The notes under the pieces are model-generated. The model was not told the origin of the DNA, searched no databases, and worked only from the letters and a program-made list of their open reading frames with translations. A stretch of 64,000 bases of DNA from Streptomyces mangrovisoli (lineage in GTDB: Bacteria; Actinomycetota; Actinomycetes; Streptomycetales; Streptomycetaceae), in NCBI RefSeq assembly GCF_000974985.2, contig NZ_LAVA02000067.1, positions 1 to 64,000 of the forward strand, read 5' to 3'. The stretch's first letter is position 1. The number at the start of each line of letters is the position of its first letter. Below are positions 1-10,219 of the stretch, one piece after another. The position numbers were made by a program, and so were the translations under genes.

Positions 1-82
1 CTTGGCGGGCCGTCATGCAAGATCGAGGCTAACAACCGTGCCGCCCCGCCGGGAAACGGCTTCCTTGGGAGGACAAACCCTT

Positions 83-130
83 GTGCGCAAGAGAGTTGCA
101 CCAGTGAGCGGAGCGCGTCGGCGACGATGA
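83..130 (+). CDS. possible 15-residue leader peptide before kdpD
   Basis: A GTG at 83 lies 8 nt after a strong ribosome-binding site (GGGAGGAC, 67-74) and opens a 15-codon frame rich in Arg. Its TGA overlaps the ATG of the following sensor gene as ATGA. The sensor ATG at 127 has no good Shine-Dalgarno of its own, so translation could be coupled through this short frame. Only the RBS, length and overlap support it. It could instead mean that initiation of the sensor gene is simply weak. Confidence 0.25.
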   Translation: MRKRVAPVSGARRRR

Positions 131-2193
131 GTGACGTACTACGGCCCGGACGACTGAAGATCTACCTCGGGGCGGCTCCGGGGGTCGGCAAGACCTACCG
201 GATGCTCGACGAGGGACGGCGCCGCGCCGCGCGCGGGGCGGACGTGGTGGTGGGGTTCGCGGAGTGCCACGGGCGCTCGCACACGGAGGCGATGCTCGAA
301 GGACTCGAGACCGTCCCCCGCATGTCCTGCACCTACCGTGGCGGACGGTTCGAGGAGATGGACCTGGCCGCGGTCATGGCGCGCCGCCCGCAGGTCGTGA
401 TCGTCGACGAGTTCGCCCACACCAATGTGCCGGGTGACGGGCGCAACCCCAAGCGCTGGCAGGACATCGCGGCCCTGCTCGACGCCGGCATGGACGTCGT
501 GACCGCGCTGAACATCCAGCACCTGGAATCCCTGAACGACGTGGTCGAGAAGATCACGGGCGTCCCGCAGCACGAGAGGGTCCCGGACGAGGTCGTGCGC
601 CGCGCCTCGCAGATAGAACTGGTCGACATGGAGCCCGAGGGGCTGCGCCGCCGCATGGCGCACGGCAACATCTACGCCCCCGAGAAGGTCGACGCCGCGC
701 TCGCCAACTACTTCCGGCCCGGCAACCTCACCGCGCTGCGGCAGTTGGCGCTGCTGTGGGTGGCCGACCGGGTCGACGAGGGGCTCCAGGAGTACCGCTC
801 GCAGCACGGCATCGACAAGGTGTGGGAGACCCGGGAACGGGTGATCGTCGCGCTCATCGGCGGGCCCGAGGGAGACACCCTGATCCGGCGGGCCGCCCGG
901 ATCGCCGACCGGTCCGCGGGCGGCGACCTGCTCGCCGTGCACGTGGCCCGCAGCGACGGCCTGGCCGGGGGTGTCTCCCATGCCTCGCTGGCCCGCCAGC
1001 GCAGACTGGTGGAGGACCTCGGCGGCAGTTACCACTCGGTGGTGGGCGACGACGTCGCCACGGCACTGGTGGAGTTCGCCCGCGCCGAGAACACGACACA
1101 ACTGGTACTCGGCACGAGCCGCCGCGGCCGACTGGCACGCCTTTTGACCGGTCCCGGCACCGGGGAGACCGTGACCGAGCTGTCCGGCGACATCGACGTG
1201 CACCGGGTCACCCATGAGCGGGCCGGACGCGGCACCCTGCTGCCGTCCCGCCGCCGCACGCTGTCGACGGGCCGGCTGATCGTCGGCCCCGTGGCCGGGC
1301 TGGTGCTCCCCGTGCTCCTCACCCTCGTCCTCGCGCAGTTGCGGGACACGCTCAACCTGACCAGCGACGCGCTGCTGTTCCTGCTCGCCGTGGTCGGAGT
1401 GGCCTGCATAGGCGGCGTGACCTCGGCGGTGATCGCGTCGGTGACGGCGTCCCTGCTGCTCAACTACTGGTTCATCCCGCCCATCGGGCAGTTCACCCTG
1501 AGCGACCCGAACGCCCTGCTGGCCCTGTCGGTCTTCGCGGTCGTGGCCGCCACCGTGGCCGCGATCGTGGACCGATCGCTGCGTCTGTCGCGCCGCTCCG
1601 CCCGCGCGACGGCCGAGGCGGAGACCATGTCGTCCCTGGCCGGCAGCATCGTGCGAGGCGAGGCCACGATTCCGGCGTTGCTGGACAGGACGCGCGAGAC
1701 CTTCAGCATGGAGTCGGCGGAACTGGTCGACGAGACTCCCGACTCGGCCGGTGCGACGGCCGTGCCCGCGGGCCCGGGCGCGTTCCTCGTGCTGCGCGGC
1801 CGCACGCTGTCGTCGTCCGAGCGCAGGGTGCTGGCCGCGTTCGCCGCGCACGTCGGCTCGGCGGTGGAGCGGGCCCGGCTCGCCGAGGCCGCGGCCGAGG
1901 TCGAACCGGTGCGGGCGGCCGACCGGCTGCGTACGGCGCTGCTGCGGGCCGTCGGCCACGACCTGCGCACCCCGCTCGCCGCGGGCTGGGCGGCCGTCAC
2001 CTCGCTGCGCAGCCGGGACGTCGAGTTCACCCCGGACGACCGCGACGAACTCCTCGCCACCGCCGACGAGTCCATGGCGCTGACGGTAACGGCCGCCGCA
2101 GGCCGGTCGGTCCGTCCTGACGGGACTCTGACGGCTGCCCAGCGCTTTCTTGCCGTGCGGCCACGGACCGTCTCACCGCAGGGGAGTTCTTGA
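127..2193 (+). pseudogene. kdpD: KdpD-type sensor kinase lacking its catalytic domain
   Basis: KdpD senses K+ limitation and turgor and phosphorylates KdpE. The product shows the N-terminal KdpD domain with Walker A GAAPGVGKT near residue 14, a USP-like domain (about 245-370), four membrane segments (about 380-490), a GAF-like part and the DHp helix with the phospho-accepting His in VGHDLRTPL (about residue 611). After residue about 650 the similarity stops. No N, G1 or G2 boxes of the HATPase domain follow, and the last 36 codons read through what looks like the upstream region of the next gene. Normal length is about 850 residues, so about 160-200 are missing. I read this as a deletion, because no other frame continues the kinase. 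The protein could still bind ATP at its N-terminus but cannot autophosphorylate. Confidence 0.8.
2117..2134. promoter_or_regulatory. tandem CTGACGG repeats at 11-bp spacing
   Basis: CTGACGG occurs at 2117-2123 and again at 2128-2134, exactly 11 bp apart. Read on the minus strand this is CCGTCAG twice, close to the CGTCA half-sites found about 90 bp downstream. OmpR/KdpE-family regulators bind direct repeats one helical turn apart, so this is a candidate operator. It lies inside the read-through tail of the truncated sensor gene, which fits that tail being non-coding DNA. Confidence 0.4.
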
Positions 2194-2214
2194 CCGTCGC
2201 CCAGTTCACAGGCC

Positions 2215-2233
2215 CGTCAAGATCGCGTCAAAG
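2215..2233. promoter_or_regulatory. candidate KdpE operator upstream of the K+ permease
   Basis: CGTCAAG at 2215-2221 is followed by CGTCAAAG at 2226-2233, so the half-sites start 11 bp apart. A similar pair occurs before the kdp operon (4370-4387). The site is about 120 bp upstream of the permease start. Assignment to KdpE is an inference from repeat geometry and from the two K+ transport units sharing it. Confidence 0.45.
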
Positions 2234-2356
2234 TCGGTCCGCCGGGCGCGAAGATGCCGCCAGGAACCGTGGGAGGCGAGCGGGGAGGGACACAACCTTG
2301 ATGCTGCCCGCGCATCAGCCTGTATGCGTGGCCGAGGCAAGAAGGAGCCCGCATCC

Positions 2357-4198
2357 ATGTCCGTTCTCACCACTCGGCCGAGCGACGTTCCCGCCGGCGA
2401 GGAGCCTCCCGATACCGGTGAGCGCCACCGGCTGACCGCCGTGACGGGCCTGGCCGCGCTGTCGCTGGACGCGATGGCGTCGGTGGCCTACGGGCCTGAG
2501 GCGATCGTCCTTGTGCTGGCGGCCGCGGGTGCTCACGGCCTCGGCTTCACGATGCCGGTCACGCTGGCCATCGCCGGTCTGCTGGCGGTGCTGGTGGCGT
2601 CGTACCGGCAGGTCATCGCCGCCTTTCCGGACGGGGGCGGCTCCTACGCCGTCGCCAGGACCCATCTGGGCGCGCGTATCAGCCTCGTGGCGGCGGCCTC
2701 GCTGGTACTGGACTACGTCCTCAACGTCGCCGTGGCCGTCACCGCGGGCGTGGCGGCGCTGACCTCCGCCTTCCCGGGCCTCTACGACGACCGGCTGTGG
2801 TTGTGCCTGGCGGTGCTCGCCCTGATAACGGGCGTCAACCTGCGCGGGATCGTGGAGTCGGCCAGGGCGTTCATCGTGCCGACGGTCGTCTTCGTCGGCT
2901 CGATCTTCGTGCTCATCGCCGTCGGACTCTTCCGCAGCCATCCGGTCAGCACCGTGACCGCGGCCGGACATGCCTCGGTGCTGGCGGACAACGCCACGAG
3001 CGTCGGGGCCCTGCTCCTGCTGAAGGCCTTCGCCTCGGGCTGCGCCGCGCTGACGGGCGTCGAGGCCATCGCCAACGCCGTGCCGTCCTTCCGCACGCCG
3101 CGCGTCAAGCGCGCCCAGCGGGCGGAGGTCGCCCTCGGCGCCGTGCTGGGCCTCATGCTCGTCGGGCTGTCGGTGCTGATCGGCCGCTTCCACCTCCAGC
3201 CGGTCGAGGGCGTCACCGTCCTGGCCCAGCTGGCGGACGCCTCCTTCGGTCACAACGGGGCCTTCTACGTCATCCAGTTCGCGACGATGATCCTGCTGGC
3301 CCTCTCGGCGAACACCTCCTTCGGCGGCCTGCCGGTGCTGCTGAAGCTCCTCGCCCGGGACAACTACGCGCCGCATGTCTTCGCCCTGAAGGCGGACCGC
3401 CAGGTGCACCGGCACGGCGTCCTGGCCCTGGCCGTCGTCTCGGCCGCCCTGCTGGTCTTCTCCGGCGGCGACACCAACACCCTGGTGCCGCTGTTCGCCG
3501 TGGGCGTCTTCGTCGGCTTCACCGTCGCGCAGGTGGGCATGGTGAAGCACTGGCGGCTGGAGCGGGGCCGGGGCTGGCGTGGAAAGGCGCTGCTCAACGG
3601 ATTCGGCGCCCTGCTCACCGGCGTCGCGGCCGTCGTGGTCACGCTGGAGAAGTTCGCGGCGGGCGCCTGGCTGGTCGTGATCGCCCTGCCGCTGATCGTG
3701 GCCGCCTTCGAGACGGTGCACCGCGCCTACGGCCGCATCGGCGAGCGGCTCGGCCTGGGCCGCATACCCGAGGTCCCGCACCGCGAGCGCTCGCTGGTGC
3801 TCGTCCCCGTCTCGACGCTGTCCCGGCTCACCTCGGAGGCCCTGACGGCCGCCTCCTCGCTCGGCGACGAGGTCCGCGCGGTGACGGTGTGCTGTCCGGA
3901 TCCCGAGGACCGGGCCGCGCTGTACACCCTGGAGCGTTCCTGGGCCGCGTGGGACCCGGGAGTCCCGCTGGTGCGGCTGTCCTGCCGACGGCGCAGTCTG
4001 GGCCGTCCCATCGCCGCCTACGTCCGCGAGGTGACCGCGGCCGAGCCGGACACCCGCGTCACCGTGCTCATCCCGGAGACCGAGCCGGAGCGGCTGTGGC
4101 AGCGGCTGCTGCAGAACCAGCGCGGCGCGGTCGTCGCGCACGCGGTACGGCGGGAGACCGACGCGGTGATCTGCCGGCTCCGCTTCCGGCTGCCGTAG
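2357..4198 (+). CDS. kimA: KimA-like potassium permease (APC superfamily)
   Basis: Predicted K+ importer of the APC/KUP-like superfamily, 613 residues. The start at 2357 has AAGGAG 9 nt upstream; a longer frame is open from 2150 but has no RBS. The N-terminus carries the SVAYGPE and SYRQVI..FPDGGGSY signatures, followed by GCAALTGVEAIANAVPSF and FAVGVFVGFTVAQVGM, all matching Bacillus KimA (YdaO) as I recall it. About 12 membrane helices precede a cytosolic C-terminal domain of about 150 residues, the region which in KimA is the regulatory dimer domain. It sits between a broken kdpD and kdpFABC, which supports a role in K+ uptake. In annotation pipelines it would often appear only as an amino-acid permease. 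Direct-repeat operators lie just upstream. Confidence 0.8.
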   Translation: MSVLTTRPSDVPAGEEPPDTGERHRLTAVTGLAALSLDAMASVAYGPEAIVLVLAAAGAHGLGFTMPVTLAIAGLLAVLVASYRQVIAAFPDGGGSYAVARTHLGARISLVAAASLVLDYVLNVAVAVTAGVAALTSAFPGLYDDRLWLCLAVLALITGVNLRGIVESARAFIVPTVVFVGSIFVLIAVGLFRSHPVSTVTAAGHASVLADNATSVGALLLLKAFASGCAALTGVEAIANAVPSFRTPRVKRAQRAEVALGAVLGLMLVGLSVLIGRFHLQPVEGVTVLAQLADASFGHNGAFYVIQFATMILLALSANTSFGGLPVLLKLLARDNYAPHVFALKADRQVHRHGVLALAVVSAALLVFSGGDTNTLVPLFAVGVFVGFTVAQVGMVKHWRLERGRGWRGKALLNGFGALLTGVAAVVVTLEKFAAGAWLVVIALPLIVAAFETVHRAYGRIGERLGLGRIPEVPHRERSLVLVPVSTLSRLTSEALTAASSLGDEVRAVTVCCPDPEDRAALYTLERSWAAWDPGVPLVRLSCRRRSLGRPIAAYVREVTAAEPDTRVTVLIPETEPERLWQRLLQNQRGAVVAHAVRRETDAVICRLRFRLP

Positions 4199-4201
4199 GG
4201 C

Positions 4202-4298
4202 GGGTCACCGTTTCGGCCTCCGTAGGACGCGTCAGCGTTTCCGGCCGCCCTGCGGCGGGCCACCGTTTTCCGGCCGCCGCCGAGCGGGTCACCGGGCG
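4202..4298. repeat. degenerate 27-29 bp tandem repeat
   Basis: Immediately after the permease stop codon a unit beginning GGGTCACCGTTTCGG or a variant recurs at 4202, 4229 and 4257, with a partial fourth copy at 4286. Unit lengths are 27, 28 and 29 bp. The copies share the core (G)TCA/CCACCGTTT..CGGCC. No gene covers it. It may contribute to transcription termination of the permease gene, but no clean hairpin is obvious. Confidence 0.5.
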
Positions 4299-4369
4299 TG
4301 ACGACGGCTCGCCCACCGGCCCGCTCACCAGCCCGTCCAGCGGCCCGCCCACCGGTTCGGACCTGGCGT

Positions 4370-4387
4370 CGTAAGAGTCGCGTCAAG
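4370..4387. promoter_or_regulatory. candidate KdpE operator upstream of kdp operon
   Basis: CGTAAG at 4370-4375 and CGTCAAG at 4381-4387 start 11 bp apart, the same geometry and nearly the same half-site as the pair before the KimA-like gene. It lies about 110 bp upstream of the first small gene of the kdp operon, a suitable distance for an activator site. Confidence 0.45.
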
Positions 4388-4495
4388 GCCGTGGGCGGCG
4401 CCGTATGGGAGCCGTCAACGGACACCCCGATCCGGCCACAGAGGCGCTTTCCTCTACTCGTCCCGTTCAACCGAACCTCACTCCAGGAGTTCGCG

Positions 4496-4579
4496 ATGGC
4501 CGATCTGGCCTTCGTCCTCGCCGCCCTCGCGGGATTCGCGCTGGTGGCTCTCGTCGCCAAGGGGGTGACCAAGCTGTGA
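4496..4579 (+). CDS. 27-residue membrane peptide before kdpF
   Basis: A tiny gene encoding one hydrophobic helix with acidic start and basic end (begins MADLAF, ends AKGVTKL). It has AGGAG at 4484-4488, 7 nt before the ATG. Its TGA overlaps the GTG start of kdpF, so the two are translationally coupled. It resembles KdpF in size and topology, but the real KdpF follows directly. That suggests an additional small subunit or regulator of KdpFABC in actinobacteria. I cannot name a known family for it. Confidence 0.7.
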   Translation: MADLAFVLAALAGFALVALVAKGVTKL

Positions 4580-4665
4580 CCGCCGAGAACATCGTCGGCC
4601 TCGTCGTGGCCGTCGCCCTGCTGGGCTACCTCGTCCTCGCACTGATCTTCCCGGAGAGGTTCTGA
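4576..4665 (+). CDS. kdpF: KdpF, small subunit of K+-transporting ATPase
   Basis: A 29-residue single-helix peptide (begins with a GTG-encoded Met, then TAENIVG, ends FPERF), which is the canonical actinobacterial KdpF. KdpF is a lipid-like stabilising subunit at the KdpA-KdpB interface of the high-affinity K+ pump in the cytoplasmic membrane. The start overlaps the stop of the preceding small gene by 3 nt, and kdpA follows after 7 nt, so it belongs to the same transcript. Confidence 0.92.
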   Translation: MTAENIVGLVVAVALLGYLVLALIFPERF

Positions 4666-4672
4666 GACTGAC

Positions 4673-6333
4673 ATGGGTCCCGTCCTCGCCGGCTTCCTCC
4701 AGCTGCTCGCCCTCATAGGAGCACTGGCGCTCGCCTACGTCCCCCTCGGCAACTACATGGCCAGGGTCTACTCCTCCGACAAGCACCTGCGCGTCGAGAA
4801 GTGGATCTACAAGGGCATCGGTGCCAACCCTGACACCGAGATGACCTGGCCCGCCTACCTGCGCGGTGTCCTCGCCTTCTCGGCCGTCGGCGTCCTGTTC
4901 CTCTACCTGCTCCAGCGGCTCCAGGGCATCCTGCCGGGCTCGCTCGGCTTCGACTCCGTCAACCCGGCGCAGTCGTTCAACACGGCCGTCTCGTTCGTGA
5001 CGAACACGAACTGGCAGTCGTACTACGGCGAGCAGACCATGGGTCACCTCGTGCAGACCGCCGGTCTCGCCGTGCAGAACTTCCTCTCGGCCGCCGTCGG
5101 CATCGCCGTCGCGGTGGCCCTGGTGCGAGGATTCGCCCGCTCCCGCACCGGTGAGCTGGGCAACTTCTGGGCCGACCTGGTGCGCGGCACCGTCCGGATC
5201 CTGGTTCCCGGCGCGACGATCGCCGCCGTCGTGCTGGTCGCCTGCGGCGCGATCCAGAACTTCTCCGGCATCCACGAGGTCGGCCAGTTCATGGGCGGCT
5301 CGCAGCAGTGGAACGGTGGCGCGGTCGCCTCCCAGGAGGCCATCAAGGAGCTGGGCACCAACGGCGGTGGCTACTTCAACGCCAACTCCGCCCACCCCTT
5401 CGAGAACCCCACCCCGTTCTCCAACATCTTCGAGATCTTCCTGATCCTGGTGATCCCGTTCTCGCTGACACGCACCTTCGGCGTCATGGTCGGCTCGGTC
5501 AAGCAGGGCTACGCGATCCTCGCCACCATGGCGGCCATCTGGGTCGGTTTCGTCGCCCTGATGATGTGGACCGAGTTCGCCCACCACGGCACCGCGCTCC
5601 AGACGGCGGGCGGCGCGTACGAGGGCAAGGAGGTCCGCTTCGGCGTCGGCGGCTCGTCGATCTTCGCGGTGTCGACCACGCTCACCTCGACCGGCGCGGT
5701 GGACTCCTTCCACTCCTCCTTCACCGGCCTCGGCGGTGGCATCACCATCCTCGGGATGCAGTTGGGCGAGATCGCGCCCGGTGGTACGGGCTCCGGCCTG
5801 TACGGCATGTTGATCATGGCGGTCATCGCGGTCTTCATCGCCGGCCTGATGGTCGGCCGCACCCCCGAGTACCTGGGCAAGAAGATCGGCTCCCGCGAGA
5901 TCAAGTTCGCGGCCTGCTACATCCTGATCACCCCGGCGCTGGTGCTGACCTTCACGGCCGCCTCGATGGCCCTGTCGACCCCGCAGCACTCGATGCTCAA
6001 CTCCGGCGCGCACGGGTTCTCCGAGGTGCTCTACGCCTTCAGCTCGGCCGCGAACAACAACGGTTCGGCGTTCGCCGGCCTGAACGCGAACACCGACTGG
6101 TTCAACACGATGACCGGGCTCGCGATGCTGCTGGGCCGGTTCCTGCCGATGGTGTTCGTGCTGGCGCTGGCCGGCTCGCTCGCCGAGCAGAAGCCCGTCC
6201 CGGAGACCGCGGGCACGCTGCGCACCGAGAAGCCGCTGTTCACCGGCCTGCTGGTGGGCGCGATCCTGATCGTCACCGGTCTGACCTACTTCCCGGCACT
6301 GGCGCTGGGGCCGCTGGCCGAGGGGCTGGCGTC

Positions 6334-6337
<4 letters not shown>
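4673..6337 (+). CDS. kdpA: KdpA, K+-translocating subunit
   Basis: The 554-residue channel-like subunit of KdpFABC, homologous to SKT/Trk K+ channels. Four pore-loop repeats are visible through their Gly/Asn-rich filters: TNTNWQSY with GEQTMGHL, TNGGGYFNANSAHPFENP, TSTGAVDSFHSSFTGLGG and ANNNGSAFAGL. About ten membrane helices are predicted and length is normal. It selects K+ and passes it through an intramembrane tunnel to KdpB. The stop TGA overlaps the ATG of kdpB (ATGA), which implies translational coupling and fixed stoichiometry. Confidence 0.97.
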
Positions 6338-8472
<2,135 letters not shown>

Positions 8473-8477
8473 ACGCC

Positions 8478-9146
8478 ATGAACAACTCCCTCACGAACAC
8501 GGCCCGGTTGCTCGGCGCGGGCCTCAGGGCCCTGCTCGTGCTGACCCTCGTGACCGGTGTGATCTACCCGCTCGTGGTCACCGGCCTCGCCCAAGGGCTC
8601 TTCCACGACAAGGCGAACGGCTCCGAGACCACGGCGGACGGCAAGGTGGTCGGCTCGTCCCTCATCGGGCAGTCCTACGACCTGCCGCTGAAGAAGGGCC
8701 AGGACACCCCGGACGCGGACCTGAAGTGGTTCCAGGGCCGGCCCGCCAACGGCCTCGGCTCCAACAGCATCAACACCCAGTACAAGCTGATCCTTTCCGG
8801 CGCCACCAACCTGTCCGCGGACAGCAAGGTGCTGCTCCAGCAGGTGAAGGACGCCCAAGCCGCGGTCGTCAAGGACAACTCCGTGCCCGGTTACACCGTC
8901 AAGCCCTCGGACGTACCCGCGGACGCGGTCACCTCCTCCGGCTCCGGCCTGGACCCGGACATCTCCCCGGCCTACGCCGACCTCCAGGTCCACCGGATCG
9001 CCCAGAAGAACGGCCTGACCGTCGCCCAGGTCCAGAAACTGGTCGACGAGCACACCGACGGCCGTACCCTCGGCTTCATCGGCGAGCCCCGGGTGAACGT
9101 CCTGGAACTCAACATCGCGCTCAAGGACCTCACCGCGAAGCAGTGA
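8478..9146 (+). CDS. kdpC: KdpC, accessory subunit of K+ ATPase
   Basis: A 222-residue protein with one N-terminal membrane helix (LLVLTLVTGVIYPLVVTGLAQ) and a periplasm-facing domain carrying the family motif GSSLIGQ, then WFQGRP and, near the end, DGRTLGFIGEPRVNVLELN. KdpC stabilises the complex and raises the affinity for ATP or K+. It is the last gene of the tightly packed kdpFABC set. A strong hairpin follows before kdpE. Confidence 0.97.
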   Translation: MNNSLTNTARLLGAGLRALLVLTLVTGVIYPLVVTGLAQGLFHDKANGSETTADGKVVGSSLIGQSYDLPLKKGQDTPDADLKWFQGRPANGLGSNSINTQYKLILSGATNLSADSKVLLQQVKDAQAAVVKDNSVPGYTVKPSDVPADAVTSSGSGLDPDISPAYADLQVHRIAQKNGLTVAQVQKLVDEHTDGRTLGFIGEPRVNVLELNIALKDLTAKQ

Positions 9147-9166
9147 CGGCCTTACGCGACCCACGC

Positions 9167-9208
9167 GGGAGTCGGCGGCCCGGGAACCTCCCGGAGCCGC
9201 CGACTCCC
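9167..9208 (+). terminator. hairpin between kdpC and kdpE
   Basis: Arms beginning GGGAGTCGGCGGC and ending GCCGCCGACTCCC pair, and continue through a CGGGA/TCCCG inner stem with a one-base bulge and a 3-nt loop. No U-tract follows, as is usual in Streptomyces. It would end or attenuate the kdpFABC transcript so that kdpE is made at a lower level. kdpE follows 69 nt later. Confidence 0.7.
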
Positions 9209-9277
9209 ACCGTCATGACGCAGCCTCCCGGCTTCCCGCGGGGACGGCCCAACGGACGACAGGAGAGGCACACCCCC

Positions 9278-9961
9278 ATGACCCGGGTGCTCGTCGTCGA
9301 GGACGACCCGCAGCTCGTACGGGCCCTCGTCATCAACCTGCAGGCACGTGGGTACGGAGTGGACGCGGCGCCCGACGGCGCCACCGCCCTCCGGCTCGCC
9401 GCCGCGCGTCAGCCCGACGCGGTCCTGCTCGACCTCGGACTGCCCGACATGGACGGCGTCGACGTCATCAAGGGCCTGCGCGGCTGGACCCGCGTGCCGG
9501 TCCTGGTCCTGTCCGCCCGGCAGGCGTCCGACGAGAAGGTGGCGGCGCTCGACGCCGGCGCCGACGACTACATCACCAAACCGTTCAGCATGGACGAACT
9601 CCTCGCCCGGCTGCGGGCGGCCGTGCGCCGGACCGAGGACACCCCTCTGGTGCCCGAGACGGCGCTCGTCCGGACCGGGGAGTTCAGCATCGACCTGCGC
9701 GCCAAGAAGGTCGTCCGGGGCGGGCGGGACGTACGGCTGACCCCGACCGAGTGGCACCTGCTGGAGATCCTGGTGACCAACCCGGGCCGGCTGATCACGC
9801 AGAAACACCTCCTCCAGGAGGTCTGGGGCGTCTCGCAGAGCAACAAGACCAACTATCTGCGCGTCTACATGGCCCAACTGCGCCGCAAGCTGGAGACCGA
9901 CCCGTCCCACCCCCGCTACCTGATCACGGAGCCCGGCATGGGCTACCGCTTCGAGGGCTGA
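9278..9961 (+). CDS. kdpE: KdpE response regulator
   Basis: OmpR/PhoB-family regulator, 227 residues. The receiver domain has the acidic pair D9/D10, phospho-acceptor D52 in LLDLGLPDMDG, Ser in VLSAR and Lys in YITKPF. The C-terminal winged helix (about 130-227) has LTPTEWHLLEIL and ends LITEPGMGYRFEG. AGGAGAGG at 9261-9268 supports the start at 9278. It should activate kdpFABC when phosphorylated. Its cognate kinase gene begins 1 nt after the stop but is only a fragment, so KdpE may depend on another kinase or on small phosphodonors. Confidence 0.95.
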   Translation: MTRVLVVEDDPQLVRALVINLQARGYGVDAAPDGATALRLAAARQPDAVLLDLGLPDMDGVDVIKGLRGWTRVPVLVLSARQASDEKVAALDAGADDYITKPFSMDELLARLRAAVRRTEDTPLVPETALVRTGEFSIDLRAKKVVRGGRDVRLTPTEWHLLEILVTNPGRLITQKHLLQEVWGVSQSNKTNYLRVYMAQLRRKLETDPSHPRYLITEPGMGYRFEG

Positions 9962-9962
9962 G

Positions 9963-10181
9963 ATGGCACGTGGCAAGCTCCGGATCTACCTCGGCGCGGC
10001 GCCGGGCGTCGGCAAGACGTACGCGATGCTCTCCGAGGCGCACCGCCGTATCGAGCGCGGCACGGACTGCGTGGTCGGCTTCGTCGAGCACCATCACCGG
10101 CCGCGCACCGAGGTGATGCTGCACGGCCTGCAGCAGATCCCCCGCAGGGAACTCGCCTACCGGGACGGCGTCTTCACCGAG
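9963..10181 (+). pseudogene. kdpD: N-terminal fragment of a second kdpD
   Basis: The first 73 codons encode the start of a KdpD sensor with Walker A GAAPGVGKT and the following VVGF motif. Similarity ends abruptly at the hairpin that begins at 10182. The fragment is a different paralogue from the truncated gene at 127-2193; the two differ at many positions. It directly follows kdpE, the normal place for the partner kinase. The reading frame continues into a metal ATPase fragment, so a 448-residue chimera (9963-11309) could be translated, though it is unlikely to act as either enzyme. Confidence 0.85.
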
Positions 10182-10219
10182 GTGACTACTCCCCCGCATT
10201 CATGCGGGGGAGTAGTCAC
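10182..10219. repeat. perfect 18-bp inverted repeat at gene-fusion junction
   Basis: Arms GTGACTACTCCCCCGCAT (10182-10199) and its exact complement (10202-10219) are separated by only two bases. It sits precisely where kdpD sequence ends and P-type ATPase sequence begins. Similar lone hairpins occur at ends of IS200/IS605-type elements. Here it may be the footprint of such an element, a deletion hot spot, or an assembly artefact. Confidence 0.9.

Noticed and set aside
127..2193. Frameshift instead of truncation in the first kdpD
   Set aside because: Neither of the other two frames after 2086 shows the expected N-box or G-box sequence of the ATP-binding domain.
2200..2356. Possible c-di-AMP (ydaO) riboswitch upstream of the KimA-like gene
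   Set aside because: The Bacillus homologue has one, but I could not find the conserved ydaO core motifs or helices in this leader.
5308..6333. Long in-frame upstream extension of kdpB
   Set aside because: It overlaps kdpA in another frame; Arg/His-rich composition shows it is a shadow frame.
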